Positions 25,720 to 34,796 of a DNA stretch of 60,477 nt are shown here, piece by piece. The stretch's first letter is position 1. The number at the start of each line of letters is the position of its first letter. Source of the stretch: DAOQAU01 sp035354275 (GTDB taxonomy: Bacteria; Cyanobacteriota; Vampirovibrionia; Gastranaerophilales; Gastranaerophilaceae); assembly GCA_035354275.1 (NCBI GenBank), contig DAOQAU010000005.1:1-60477 (forward strand), written 5' to 3'. The translations under genes and the position numbers were made by a program. Below the pieces are notes generated by a model. That model was not told where the DNA came from, did no database searches, and saw only the letters and a program-made list of their open reading frames with translations.

Positions 25720-25752
25720 ATAGTAAATAGTAAATAGTAAATAGGAAATAGA
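25720..25752. repeat. Heptanucleotide microrepeat (tagtaaa)n
   Basis: Four to five units of tagtaaa with a variant taggaaa, just after the SPOR gene. Same family as the other arrays. Confidence 0.7.
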
Positions 25753-25800
25753 GTTTGCAGGTCAGGCAGTGCCTGATTTTGGTATGTTTGTAAAGTGTTG

Positions 25801-26571
25801 CTAAACTATGGATAAGAAATTTTTATTTCCTGCTTTTGTCTTAAGATGTTCCAGCCTTGATTTTACAAACGAAGCGTGTTGTGAATGGGGTTTTTGAATT
25901 AAAAACTTTTTGTAATACCTTTGTGCATCGGCATTTTTGCCCATTTTGTCAAAGCAGATTCCTATTCCAAGATATGCTTTGTTATAATTCGGGTTGAGTT
26001 TGAGCGTTTTGTGGAAAATTAAGCTTGCCTGAGTATAATCTCCCATACTCATCAAAAGTGCCGATTTGTGATTGTAGGCTTTTAAATATCCCGGGTTGGT
26101 TTCAATAATTTTTTGATAAATCATAAGTGCCATATCGTTTTCTTCGACTATTTCATGGGCGATTGCAAGCTGAATTTGAGCATTTAAATTGTTAGGGTTG
26201 AGTTTAAGCGATTTTACAAAGTTTTTTATGGCACAGCAACTCTGGTTTGAAAGCAGATAACAAATCCCAAGTTCATAATAAATATTTGAATCGAATTCTT
26301 TTAATTTTTTTGCTTTTTCAAGTGCGCAAATTGCTTTATCAAGGTTATTAAGATGCTTATAACAAACTCCAAGTCCATAGTAAGATTCGGGATTGTTTCT
26401 GTCAATAAGAATTGCATTAAGATATTTTGAAACAGCCTCTTGATATAAGCTTGCAAGCCTCAGAGCATCTGCTTTTACGCAAAGTTCGTAAGCCAAAGCA
26501 GGCTTGTCTAAAATCGGATTTGTGCAAAAATCTGAAATGTTTTTTTTAGTCTGACAAACTTTTATTGCCAA
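25801..26571 (-). CDS. TPR-repeat protein (cytoplasmic)
   Basis: 256 aa from TTG at 26571, with GAGG about 8 bases upstream. Six or so TPR units (e.g. PESYYGLGVCYKHLNNLDKA, NIYYELGICYLLSNQ) without signal peptide or membrane segment. Likely a protein-interaction scaffold; partner unknown. Convergent with the SPOR gene. Confidence 0.78.
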   Translation of the reverse strand: MAIKVCQTKKNISDFCTNPILDKPALAYELCVKADALRLASLYQEAVSKYLNAILIDRNNPESYYGLGVCYKHLNNLDKAICALEKAKKLKEFDSNIYYELGICYLLSNQSCCAIKNFVKSLKLNPNNLNAQIQLAIAHEIVEENDMALMIYQKIIETNPGYLKAYNHKSALLMSMGDYTQASLIFHKTLKLNPNYNKAYLGIGICFDKMGKNADAQRYYKKFLIQKPHSQHASFVKSRLEHLKTKAGNKNFLSIV

Positions 26572-26728
26572 AATCTTACCTCAATCCCTTATAAATATAA
26601 GTCATATAACGACATTCTATAAGCTTTTTCGGGTAAAAATAATGACCATAAGGTTTAAGTTGTTATAGACCATTGGATTTATATTTTTATTATTATTTTT
26701 TTTGACTATAATAATGTTGGGGGAATTA

Positions 26729-27607
26729 ATGAAAAGATTTTTAATCTTATTTGTAATATTTATTTTTCAAATGATTTTTATTCTGCCCTGCCATGCAATC
26801 AAAATAGGCTTGCAGACAGGTATGGACAGGGTTTATATCGGCTCTTCCACTCAAGCACAAATTATAAATGGCAGAACAAACAGGCTTTTGTACACAATTA
26901 ACGGCATGAAAGCTTATGAAGTAAGGGCTTACAGAAGCGGAATTGCGATAAAAGTTTTGGGAAAATATTTTAATCTGGATTCTGATTATGTTGTCGTGAA
27001 ACCTTCTCAGGGCGGGTTTATAAGTGTTAAAAATAAATGGTACAGGGGTGATTTTATAATCTGCAATAGAAACGGGAAATTGAATGTTGTCAATGATGTT
27101 GGGATAGAAGATTACATAAAAGGGGTTGTGCCTTCTGAAATGCCTTCAAAATGGGCTTATGAGGCACACAAAGCTCAAGCAATTGCCGCAAGAAGCTATG
27201 CGCTTGCAAATTTAGGCAAAAGGGCAGCAGGCGGCTATGACTTGAAAGATACTCCCGAAGATCAGGCATACGGGGGGGCTTCGGCAGAATCGGAGCAAAC
27301 TAACAAAGCAGTTTCAGAAACAAAGGGAATAGTTTTGATTTACGATTTAAAAATAATACCTGCTTATTATTCGGCCTCTGCCGGCGGACAAACTTCAACA
27401 TCATCGGAAGTTTGGACAAAAAACTTGCCGTATTTGCAATCAGTTCCTTCTTTTGACGATAATATAAGGAAAAACGGGCATGGGGTCGGAATGAGCCAGC
27501 ATGGCGCAAATAATTTAGCAAAAAGCGGTTACAACGCTTATCAGATTTTGCAGTATTTCTATAAAGGCGTGCAATTTGCCAGAATTAACCCTGAATATTA
27601 TAAGTAG
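26729..27607 (+). CDS. SpoIID/LytB-domain protein
   Basis: 292 aa from ATG at 26729 (GGGGGA upstream). Signal peptide about 1-25 ending CHA. The SpoIID core is clear: VEDYIKGVVPSEMP-type segment, HKAQAIAARSYAL, YGGASAESEQTN, YYSASAGGQT, and GHGVGMSQHGANNLA near the end. This family cuts denuded glycan strands (lytic transglycosylase) in the cell wall and is common outside spore formers, including cyanobacteria. Confidence 0.88.
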   Translation: MKRFLILFVIFIFQMIFILPCHAIKIGLQTGMDRVYIGSSTQAQIINGRTNRLLYTINGMKAYEVRAYRSGIAIKVLGKYFNLDSDYVVVKPSQGGFISVKNKWYRGDFIICNRNGKLNVVNDVGIEDYIKGVVPSEMPSKWAYEAHKAQAIAARSYALANLGKRAAGGYDLKDTPEDQAYGGASAESEQTNKAVSETKGIVLIYDLKIIPAYYSASAGGQTSTSSEVWTKNLPYLQSVPSFDDNIRKNGHGVGMSQHGANNLAKSGYNAYQILQYFYKGVQFARINPEYYK

Positions 27608-27692
27608 TTGAATAGTTGATAAGTTGAAAAGTTAAATTTATTATAATTGTACTTATTTACATCTATTTACTATTTACCATTTACTATTTCCT
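27605..27692. repeat. Heptanucleotide microrepeat arrays after the SpoIID gene
   Basis: Left arm of tagttga/atagttg/ataagtt units, right arm of tttacta/tttacca units. The remainder of the 305-base gap up to hup holds its promoter and leader. Confidence 0.65.
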
Positions 27693-27742
27693 TCAAATTA
27701 TTAACTTTTAGTAATATTTCGGGTTATTTTTTTGAAAAACCC

Positions 27743-27770
27743 TTGCCAAAACTGGATTTATATATATAAT
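27743..27770 (+). promoter_or_regulatory. Candidate sigma-70 promoter of hup
   Basis: TTGCCA at 27743-27748 and TATAAT at 27765-27770 are 16 bases apart. This would give a leader of about 135 bases before the HU start. Visual match only. Confidence 0.55.
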
Positions 27771-27912
27771 AATCTTATTGTTCCCTGTATTTGGGGGCAT
27801 GGTAGTACAAACACCGGAGATTGACATCAATTTAAGTCGTTTTTGATGAATAGAGAGTAAAGGTTTTCTTTTCATGAAAATGTGTCAAGGATGGTAAAAA
27901 AGGAGGTTCGTT

Positions 27913-28185
27913 ATGAACAAAGAAGAATTGGTAAAAGAAGTATCAAAAAAAGCAAAAGTTTCTCAAAAAGCTGCTGCTGACGTTATTGCCGCTGCATTGG
28001 ACACAATCCAAAAAACAGTTTCTAAAGGCAAAAAAGTTACTTTGGTAGGTTTTGGAACTTGGGAACCACGCAAAAGAGCTGCTAGAATGGGTCGTAACCC
28101 ACAAACTGGTGCTCAATTAAAAATTGCAGCTAAAGTCGTTCCTGCTTTTTCAGCCGGTAAAAAATTCAAAGAATTGGTTAAGTAA
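27913..28185 (+). CDS. hup: HU-type DNA-binding protein
   Basis: 90 aa, exact family length. VKEVSKKAKVSQKAAAD at the dimer end, GFGTWEPRKRAARMGRNPQTG forming the DNA-gripping beta arm with the conserved RNP motif, and VVPAFSAGKKFKE at the end. Strong ribosome-binding site AAGGAGG. Own promoter and terminator, as expected for an abundant nucleoid protein. Confidence 0.96.
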   Translation: MNKEELVKEVSKKAKVSQKAAADVIAAALDTIQKTVSKGKKVTLVGFGTWEPRKRAARMGRNPQTGAQLKIAAKVVPAFSAGKKFKELVK

Positions 28186-28203
28186 CCTGATTCTTTTGGT
28201 TTT

Positions 28204-28238
28204 AAAGCGGCGAGAAAAATTTTTCTCGCCGCTTTTTT
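28204..28238 (+). terminator. Rho-independent terminator after hup
   Basis: aaagcggcgagaaaa/ttttctcgccgc stem followed by six T. Confidence 0.88.
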
Positions 28239-28316
28239 AAAAAAAAAATTATTAATTAAATAGCAAAAATTTTTTTTAGAGGATTTATAAATATTAATTA
28301 GCTGTAGGAGTGCGAA

Positions 28317-29009
28317 ATGAAAGTTTTATTTAACAATAAATATAAGACTTATAATCTAAATTTAAAAAATTCAGATACAAGAAACAGGTCATTTTTAATC
28401 CAAAAACCCGATACGGTTTCTTTTGGTATGGCAAATATCGGTGATGACGGGGATTTTGAATTAAATCAAATAAGAGTTAATCAAAAAAGGTTTGAAACAA
28501 ATATAAGACAGCATATAGTTTCTATCCCTGACACTCTTTTGTTTTTACAGGATCATAATGGTGTTACGCAATTTATGAGGGCACTTTATGATGAACATCC
28601 GAATAATGCTATGAGAATTTTAGATTATGTTAAGGATGCAAATTTTGATTTAAAAGAGAAAAAAAAGTTTTTTGAATTAAAGGATAAAGATGGAAATAGC
28701 CAATTTGATGTCGCTATAAAAACAAAATATTATGAAATTGCAATGAAACTTCTTAAACTTATGGCAAAAATTAATCCTGAAAAAGTTGTTGATTTAAATA
28801 TTCCTGAAGAAATTTATAAGATGATAAGTTTCCCAAGAGTAGTGGATATTATGATTGAGAATGAAGCTCTGTCAAAAGAACAAACATTAAAGTTTTTGGA
28901 TAAAAATATGGAATATGTTCCTTTATATGAAAAAAGGCGTGCTCTTGTTGAAGATTATGCAGATATTTATATAACAGATGAAGATATAAGTGGTGCTAAC
29001 TGGGTTTAA
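28317..29009 (+). CDS. Lineage-type protein with N-terminal VSFG motif, ankyrin-like helices
   Basis: 230 aa, GTAGGAG upstream. The N-terminal ~35 residues are polar and Asn-rich and end in DTVSFGMANIG, resembling the PSFG motif of the proteins at 12869 and 13431. The body has paired helices with DKDGNSQFDVAIKTKYYEIAMKLLKLM, similar to an ankyrin repeat. No signal peptide. Its stop codon lies inside the tRNA-Gly tail copy at 29005-29028, so the natural C-terminus may have been altered by that element. Function unknown. Confidence 0.72.
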   Translation: MKVLFNNKYKTYNLNLKNSDTRNRSFLIQKPDTVSFGMANIGDDGDFELNQIRVNQKRFETNIRQHIVSIPDTLLFLQDHNGVTQFMRALYDEHPNNAMRILDYVKDANFDLKEKKKFFELKDKDGNSQFDVAIKTKYYEIAMKLLKLMAKINPEKVVDLNIPEEIYKMISFPRVVDIMIENEALSKEQTLKFLDKNMEYVPLYEKRRALVEDYADIYITDEDISGANWV

Positions 29010-29347
29010 TGGAGCGGGAGACGAGGCTGTCTTGCTGCGCTCGCATTAAACGGCAACGCTCACAACAAAATCGAAAAGCATCGTTTCCGATTATTGTTGT
29101 TCCCTCTCTTCCTCTCAGAAAAAGATACTTAATCTTTTTCTTCGGCAGAGTGCTCGTGCCTCTGCTCGCTTGCGCTTCTTGGATTATTCGGGGTGTGCCA
29201 AAAGCGTGGTTTTGTCACACCTTACGGGCTGGGTTCGCTCACGCTCACACGGCGCCCTACCGAAAATCCGCTCGAACTCAAAATGAGTTCTCGCCTCTAT
29301 CTCTACAAAAATTAAAAGCCCATTCCAAAGATGGAATGGGCTTTTAA
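29005..29347 (-). other. tRNA-Gly tail element: repeated tRNA 3' fragments around a structured insert
   Basis: Read on the minus strand after the tRNA: terminator, hairpin gcgagaactc/gagttcgagc (29270-29294) whose right arm copies the tRNA T-arm, about 240 bases of hairpin-rich DNA, then a 24-base exact copy of the tRNA 3' end plus flank (29005-29028). It looks like a second tRNA-Gly 3' half interrupted within the T-loop. No convincing protein is encoded; the open frame on the plus strand has tRNA-derived and low-complexity sequence. Confidence 0.6.
29314..29345 (-). terminator. Terminator of tRNA-Gly
   Basis: aaaagcccattcc/ggaatgggctttt stem directly after the tRNA on the minus strand, followed there by aattttt. 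Confidence 0.8.
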
Positions 29348-29422
29348 TGGAGCGGGAGACGAGGCTCGAACTCGCGACATCTTCCTTGGCAAGGAAGCAT
29401 TCTACCACTGAATTACTCCCGC
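29348..29422 (-). tRNA. tRNA-Gly (anticodon GCC)
   Basis: On the minus strand: acceptor gcgggag pairs with ctcccgc, anticodon stem cttcc/ggaag with loop ttgccaa, T-arm gcgag-ttcgagc-ctcgt, and an encoded CCA end (bases 29348-29350). Confidence 0.95.
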
Positions 29423-29559
29423 GTATCTTTTATTTTATATTATCAAAAAAAATTTGCAAGAAAAAACATTATCAAGATTAATTAATTTTTGTTTCACTTT
29501 GCTTTAAAAAAAAATTCTTATGTATTAAAATTAAAAAACGAATAAAAAAGGATTTAATC

Positions 29560-30933
29560 ATGGCTGTGAATACTGCAAAAAAAATTGATGATAATTTAAT
29601 ACCTCAAAATATTGAGGCAGAAGAGGCGGTTTTGGGGGCAATTTTGGTTAACCCCAATACAATAACCAAAGTTGTTGAATTTTTAAAGCCCGAAAGCTTT
29701 TATAAGCCCGCCCACAGATACGTTTATGAGGCTATGCTTCAGCTTTTTAACCAAAACGAGCGTATTGATCTTGTTTCTGTATCCGATGTTTTGAACTTTA
29801 ACGCAAAGCTTGAAGTAATAGGCGGAAGAGCCTTCATCAATGATTTAAGCTATAAGACAATAACAACTTCAAATATAGAATATTATGCAAAAATTGTTCA
29901 GGAAAAAGCAATTAAACGCTCTTTGATTAATGCAGGTTCTGAAATAATCACTTTCGGTTATGACCTTAACCCTATTGATGAATCTCTGGACAATGCCGAA
30001 AAACTTATTTTTGACATTGCGGCAAAAAAAACAACAAAAGACCTTCTTCATGTTAAGGATTTGGTCTTGCAAAGCTATGAAAAAATAGAATACCGCTACA
30101 ATCACAGAGAAGAAATGACAGGTGTTCCAACCGGTTTTTATGAATTGGACAATATTACAAGCGGTCTTCAAAAATCTGATTTAATAATTTTAGCTGCGCG
30201 TCCTTCAATGGGAAAAACAGCATTGGCATTAAATATTGCTCAAAATGTTGCCATAAGGGCAAAATTTCCCGTTGCCGTTTTCTCGCTTGAAATGTCAAAA
30301 GAGCAACTTGTTCAAAGGATGCTTTGCTCGGAAGCCGAAGTTGACAGCCAAAGGCTAAGGACAGGGCATATGCAAAGCAAAGATTGGGAAAAACTTGCAA
30401 ATGCCATGAACGATTTTGCGCAAGCACCAATTTATATTGACGATTCTCCGGGCTGTAGCCTTACCGATATAAGGGCAAAATGCCGCAGGCTTGCCATGCA
30501 GGAAAAAAATCTCGGGTTGATTGTAATCGACTATTTACAGTTAATGGAAGGTTCCGGCAAAGAAGAGAGAATTCAGCAGATTTCGGCTATTTCAAGAGGT
30601 TTAAAAACACTTGCAAGAGAATTGGACGTTCCCGTAATCGCACTTTCTCAGCTTTCACGTGCGGTTGAGCAGAGAAAAGACCGCAGACCGATGCTTTCTG
30701 ACTTGAGAGAATCGGGTGCCATTGAGCAGGATGCCGATATTGTTATGTTTATATATAGAGAAGATTATTATAACAGAGAAGAAGGTGACGAAATGCCAAA
30801 AGCCACAGGGAAAGAAGGCAAATCTGATATTTTGGTCGCAAAACACAGAAACGGACCTGTCGGAAATTTTGAACTTATCTTCCAATCAAATATTACAAAA
30901 TTCAAAAATCCGATTAAAACGGATGTATTTTAA
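29560..30933 (+). CDS. dnaB: Replicative DNA helicase DnaB
   Basis: 457 aa, uninterrupted (no intein). N-terminal helical domain NIEAEEAVLGAILVNP, then the RecA-like motor with Walker A ARPSMGKTALALN, Walker B LIVIDYLQLM, and SDLRESGAIEQDADIV with the arginine/sensor region. Unwinds DNA at the fork. AAAAGG upstream of ATG 29560. Confidence 0.97.
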   Translation: MAVNTAKKIDDNLIPQNIEAEEAVLGAILVNPNTITKVVEFLKPESFYKPAHRYVYEAMLQLFNQNERIDLVSVSDVLNFNAKLEVIGGRAFINDLSYKTITTSNIEYYAKIVQEKAIKRSLINAGSEIITFGYDLNPIDESLDNAEKLIFDIAAKKTTKDLLHVKDLVLQSYEKIEYRYNHREEMTGVPTGFYELDNITSGLQKSDLIILAARPSMGKTALALNIAQNVAIRAKFPVAVFSLEMSKEQLVQRMLCSEAEVDSQRLRTGHMQSKDWEKLANAMNDFAQAPIYIDDSPGCSLTDIRAKCRRLAMQEKNLGLIVIDYLQLMEGSGKEERIQQISAISRGLKTLARELDVPVIALSQLSRAVEQRKDRRPMLSDLRESGAIEQDADIVMFIYREDYYNREEGDEMPKATGKEGKSDILVAKHRNGPVGNFELIFQSNITKFKNPIKTDVF

Positions 30934-30956
30934 TTAGTTGATAAGTTAAAAGTTTT

Positions 30957-31808
30957 TTAAAATTTCTCATAAGAGCCGACCAAGCGGAAGTAAGGGGTAT
31001 GTTTTTGGATTTGTGCCAGAGCTTCTGCTATTTTGTCGTCTAAAATATGCCCGTCAAAGTCAACAAAGAAAGTGTATTCACCGAAATTTGTTTTTGAGGG
31101 TCTTGAATCTATGTAAGACAGGTTAATTTCAAAATCCTGAAATATTTTCAAAATATCTAAAAGTGCACCCGGCTTGTTTTCTGTCGAAAAAGCAATAGAA
31201 GTCTCATCTTTACCTGTCTTTGGGGTATTGTAATTTCCGATAAGCGCAAATCTTGTTTTGTTGTCTTGCTCGTCATTAATATTGTCCAATAAAACATTCA
31301 GGTAATATATATCAGCCGTTTTTTGGGTACCTATTGCAGCGTAAGTCAAGTTGTAATTTTGAAGGCTCTTTGCCGCTTCTGCAGTGTTTGCTACTTCTAT
31401 TATATTTGTGTGCAGCGGAAGTTTATCATGAATAAAATTTTGACATTGTGAAATTGCCTGCGGATGAGCAATCACGCCGGTTATACTGTAAAGCTCTGTT
31501 GTTTTTGAAAGCAGGCAGTGTTTTATTGGCATTATAAGCTCTGCGACAACTTTTATATTTGGGTTTTGGGTTTTTATAAGACTGTCTATTGTTTCTCTTA
31601 TTGTCCCTTCAATGGAATTTTCTATCGGTAAAACCGCAAGCGAATATGGGTTTTCGTCAACATATTCAACCGCTTTTTTAATTGATTTCATCGGGACAAG
31701 ATAAGGGTCAAGATTATATTTTTGGCAGAAAATATCTTTTGCCATTTCTGTAAAAGAACCGCCGGGTCCTAAATATACAAGACTTTCAACTCTTTCTAAA
31801 AACGTCAT
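30957..31808 (-). CDS. pheA: Prephenate dehydratase with ACT domain
   Basis: 283 aa, monofunctional. Starts with VYLGPGGSFTE; the catalytic TRF motif appears as DNKTRFALIG. The C-terminal ACT domain includes KPGALLDILKIF and the regulatory DSRPSK (family ESRP), which binds Phe. Makes phenylpyruvate from prephenate. Divergent from the phosphohexomutase gene, 58 bases apart. Confidence 0.94.
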   Translation of the reverse strand: MTFLERVESLVYLGPGGSFTEMAKDIFCQKYNLDPYLVPMKSIKKAVEYVDENPYSLAVLPIENSIEGTIRETIDSLIKTQNPNIKVVAELIMPIKHCLLSKTTELYSITGVIAHPQAISQCQNFIHDKLPLHTNIIEVANTAEAAKSLQNYNLTYAAIGTQKTADIYYLNVLLDNINDEQDNKTRFALIGNYNTPKTGKDETSIAFSTENKPGALLDILKIFQDFEINLSYIDSRPSKTNFGEYTFFVDFDGHILDDKIAEALAQIQKHTPYFRLVGSYEKF

Positions 31809-31866
31809 TTGCTAAAACCGCCTTCTTTTAGTATAATTACTATTATTGTACAGGAAGGTCAATAGA

Positions 31867-33261
31867 ATGGCAAATATTAAGTTTGGGACAGACGGCTGGC
31901 GTGCGGTTGTTGGGGAGGGTTTCAATTCTCAAAATGTTGAAATTGTTACAAATGCAATCGGGAAATATGTTTTTGATAATTTCGGAATCGACAAAAAAAT
32001 TCTCATAGGGCATGACTCCAGAAATATGGCTTTTGAATTTGCCAATCAATGCGCAAATTTGCTTGCTTCAAAGGGTTTTGAAATTCTGATGAGCAAAAAA
32101 GTTTTGCCCACGCCCATTCTTGCCTATAACGCAAAACATAAAAACGCCTGTGCGATAATGTTTACAGCCTCTCACAATCCGCCCCAATATCTGGGAATGA
32201 AGTTTATTCCCGATTATGCCGGCCCAGCTACAGATGAAATTACAGACGAGATTGTTAGAAATATTAAATCAAATCAAACTATTCAACTATTCGACTGTTC
32301 GACTGTTCAACTCACCGATTTTATGCCCGATTACTTTGAACACTTGAAAGAATTAATAGATTTTGAAAGCATAAAAACTTTAAAAACAAACATAATTTTT
32401 GACGGGCTTTATTCTGCCACAATAGGTTATTTTGACAATATTTTAGATGAATTTGAAATAAAATACGATTCAATCCACATGTTTCACGACAAAAATTTCG
32501 GTGGAGCAATGCCCGAGCCTAAGCCTAAATATTTAAAGGAATTAATTGAAAAAGTAAAATCAAATCCAAATTCAATCGGGCTTGCAAACGACGGTGACGG
32601 GGACAGGTTCGGGGTTATAAATGAAAACGGTGAATGGGTTTCGCCAAATGAAATTATTGCAATTTTGCTGTTGTATTTAAAAAATTATAAACACTTAAAA
32701 GGTCCTGTTGTAAAAACAGTCGGCGCAAGCCTTCTTTTTGACAGAATAGCATCTAAAATAGGGGTTGAAGTAATTGAAACGGCCGTAGGGTTTAAATTTG
32801 TTGGTGCTGCCATGAGAGAATTTAATCCCATTATAGCAGGCGAAGAATCAGGTGGGCTGAGCATTCAAGGGCATATCCCCGAAAAAGACGGAATTCTTGC
32901 AAATCTTTTGATATTAGAAGCCATGGCTGTTATCGGAAAGTCTTTGGTTGAACTCCAGCGCGAACTGTGGTTTTTGGTCGGGACAAAATTTATCAATGAC
33001 AGAGTTGACCTGCATTTGCAAAATGATGAGCAAATTAAAGCCGCACTTGAAAAAGTTTCTGCGATAAAAAATATAGGCAAATTTAAAGTAATCAAAACCT
33101 GCACAAAAGACGGAATAAAACTTTATTTTGACGACAATTCAAGCTGGGTTTTGGTCAGAGCAAGCGGAACAGAACCTTTGCTGAGAATTTACTTTGAAAG
33201 CGATAATCACGATAAATTGGAGTTTTTGAAAGAAAGTTTGAAAAAAACACTTTCGGCTTGA
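31867..33261 (+). CDS. Alpha-D-phosphohexomutase (PGM/PMM type) with in-frame microrepeat insert
   Basis: 464 aa from ATG at 31867 (aggaagg upstream). Domain 1 phosphoserine loop TASHNPPQYLGMKF, metal loop DGDGDRFGV, sugar-binding GEESGGLSI, phosphate loop RASGTEPLLRIYFE. Converts glucose- or mannose-6-P to the 1-phosphate; exact sugar uncertain, GlmM is less likely from the GHIPEKDG context. The residues QTIQLFDCSTVQLTDF at about 138-153 are encoded by ttcaact/attcgac/tgttcga repeats matching intergenic arrays, so a repeat seems to have been inserted in frame in a surface loop. Confidence 0.9.
   Translation: MANIKFGTDGWRAVVGEGFNSQNVEIVTNAIGKYVFDNFGIDKKILIGHDSRNMAFEFANQCANLLASKGFEILMSKKVLPTPILAYNAKHKNACAIMFTASHNPPQYLGMKFIPDYAGPATDEITDEIVRNIKSNQTIQLFDCSTVQLTDFMPDYFEHLKELIDFESIKTLKTNIIFDGLYSATIGYFDNILDEFEIKYDSIHMFHDKNFGGAMPEPKPKYLKELIEKVKSNPNSIGLANDGDGDRFGVINENGEWVSPNEIIAILLLYLKNYKHLKGPVVKTVGASLLFDRIASKIGVEVIETAVGFKFVGAAMREFNPIIAGEESGGLSIQGHIPEKDGILANLLILEAMAVIGKSLVELQRELWFLVGTKFINDRVDLHLQNDEQIKAALEKVSAIKNIGKFKVIKTCTKDGIKLYFDDNSSWVLVRASGTEPLLRIYFESDNHDKLEFLKESLKKTLSA
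32278..32316. repeat. Heptanucleotide microrepeat inside the phosphohexomutase gene
   Basis: actattc-aactatt-cgactgt-tcgactg-ttcaact, the same units as the intergenic arrays near 11755 and 46490. Reading frame is maintained. Confidence 0.7.
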
Positions 33262-33309
33262 AAATCCTTTTTTTTGGTTTATCATAAAAAAAGTCGATTA
33301 GGTGGTAAT

Positions 33310-34308
33310 ATGGTTTCGGTCAAGCTACAAACTTTTGCAAAATATTTGGATCAGCCTGCTTTGGTAAAACACTTGGATAAAAAAATGCCTGTTGTTTTAT
33401 CCGCCCTGGGACTTGCTTACGGGATAAACGACAGTTTTCAAGCACCCAAAGACGAGCAATATAAAACCTTTATTCAAAATTTATCTGTATTATCGCTTAC
33501 AATCGTTTCTGCTCTTGCAGCTACAAGAGGACTTAAACTTTTCGGCAAAAAAATTGAAGGACTTATTGAACTTCCGCACCTTCACAAGAAAGACATAAGC
33601 GAAGTTTTGAAAAAAATTACCGATGATAAAACAAAAAAACTTATTCAAAAAGTTTTGGATGATAAAATTCTCAAATTTCAGGAAGTTAAAAATTTAAAAG
33701 AAAATTTAAAAAAATTATACGATATAAATATAAATAAAATCATCCCTGATGCCCACAATCACGGTGCATTTGAGGAGTTGGGCAAACTTTCTTTATTGGG
33801 CTTAATTCCTGTTTTGGGCGGAATTACAGGAGGGGTTATAGGTGACGTTTTGACCAAAGACAATTGGAAAAAGAAATTCCCAAATAAAATTAAAGAAGGA
33901 ACTTATCAGTATTTGAACAATATTTTTTTGTGTAATGTCGGGGCAGGAATTGCACTTGCTACAATGAACAGGCTTAAAATACAATCCAAAATCGCAAGAT
34001 TTGGGGCTATGCTTGCAGGAGTCGTGGGAGTGGGTCTTATCGCGGGAAGTGCTATTGCAAATTTTATAGGCAAAAATTTTATCAACCCGATTTTTGACAA
34101 AAAAGAAATCCCAAAAAGAGATTTTCACTCAATGACGGCAAACTTGAACAGCGAAAGGCACCCTGAAGCACTTGATTTGAGTCTGCATATTGACGATATC
34201 GCATCGGTGGGATTTTTATCGGGTTTAAAATGGATAGGTCCTGTTCTTCCGCTTTTGTATTCGGTTTCTGCATATAGGGCAGGAATAGGATACAGAAACA
34301 GCAAATAA
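33310..34308 (+). CDS. Multi-pass membrane protein, unknown
   Basis: 332 aa from ATG at 33310 (AGGTGG upstream). Hydrophobic helices at roughly 27-40, 58-80, 160-185, 207-225, 232-255 and near the C-terminus, with a charged helical segment at about 85-150. No catalytic motif or signal peptide. I do not recognise the family; probably an inner-membrane protein. Confidence 0.7.
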   Translation: MVSVKLQTFAKYLDQPALVKHLDKKMPVVLSALGLAYGINDSFQAPKDEQYKTFIQNLSVLSLTIVSALAATRGLKLFGKKIEGLIELPHLHKKDISEVLKKITDDKTKKLIQKVLDDKILKFQEVKNLKENLKKLYDININKIIPDAHNHGAFEELGKLSLLGLIPVLGGITGGVIGDVLTKDNWKKKFPNKIKEGTYQYLNNIFLCNVGAGIALATMNRLKIQSKIARFGAMLAGVVGVGLIAGSAIANFIGKNFINPIFDKKEIPKRDFHSMTANLNSERHPEALDLSLHIDDIASVGFLSGLKWIGPVLPLLYSVSAYRAGIGYRNSK

Positions 34309-34405
34309 TGGTTTTTCAAAATTTAAAAAATAAGTTTATAATTAAACTTCTCGGCAATGTCAAGAAGCTTTTTTAGTTGAATAATTTATAAAAAGGAGAA
34401 ATTTT

Positions 34406-34789
34406 ATGAGTGAATATATAAATAACATAAGATTTGACGCCAAAAAGGCGGAAAATTTCTTTGCCCAAAGACTAGCTTATACTCTTGGTCCTGTAGAATT
34501 GAGTGAAATGATGAAAGAAGGAAAAGTGAAATTGATAGACGTTAGATATCCTGATGATTTTGTCGAAGGACACATTCCTTTTGCTGTTTCAATGCCGAAA
34601 ATAGAGTTGGCGCAAAGATTGTCTGAACTTTCAAAAAAAGAGCTTCACGTGGTATATTGCTACAATCAGCAGTGCCACCTGGCATCAAGTGCCGCTTTAA
34701 TTTTGGCAAAAAACGGGTATCCTGTTATGGAACTTGAAGGCGGGTTTGATGTTTGGAAAAACGGATTTAAGTTTGATGTGGAAAAATAA
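34406..34789 (+). CDS. Rhodanese-domain protein
   Basis: 127 aa, single rhodanese domain. LIDVRYPDDFVEGHIPFAVSMP is the N-terminal rhodanese motif; active-site loop is CYNQQCHLA with the catalytic Cys, followed by LEGGFDVWKNGF. Such proteins carry persulfide sulfur; substrate unknown. Strong AAAAGGAG site. Confidence 0.9.
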   Translation: MSEYINNIRFDAKKAENFFAQRLAYTLGPVELSEMMKEGKVKLIDVRYPDDFVEGHIPFAVSMPKIELAQRLSELSKKELHVVYCYNQQCHLASSAALILAKNGYPVMELEGGFDVWKNGFKFDVEK

Positions 34790-34796
34790 GATTTTT

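Noticed and set aside
27799..27846. Possible 15-codon leader ORF before hup
   Set aside because: GGGGG is only one base from its ATG, too close for initiation, and nothing else supports it.
29009..29347. Open frame of 112 codons on the plus strand
   Set aside because: It consists of the reverse complement of tRNA-Gly tail fragments, hairpins and the tRNA terminator; it has no ribosome-binding site and a protein-unlike composition.
29005..29366. Integrated element with attL/attR at tRNA-Gly
   Set aside because: The direct repeats match the tRNA 3' end, but the enclosed 320 bases hold no integrase or other gene, and the tRNA-Ser tail has the same plan, which favours a tRNA-tail repeat.
31867..33261. 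GlmM (phosphoglucosamine mutase)
   Set aside because: The sugar-binding loop GEESGGLSI and overall layout fit the PGM/PMM group better; without a tree the specific substrate stays open.
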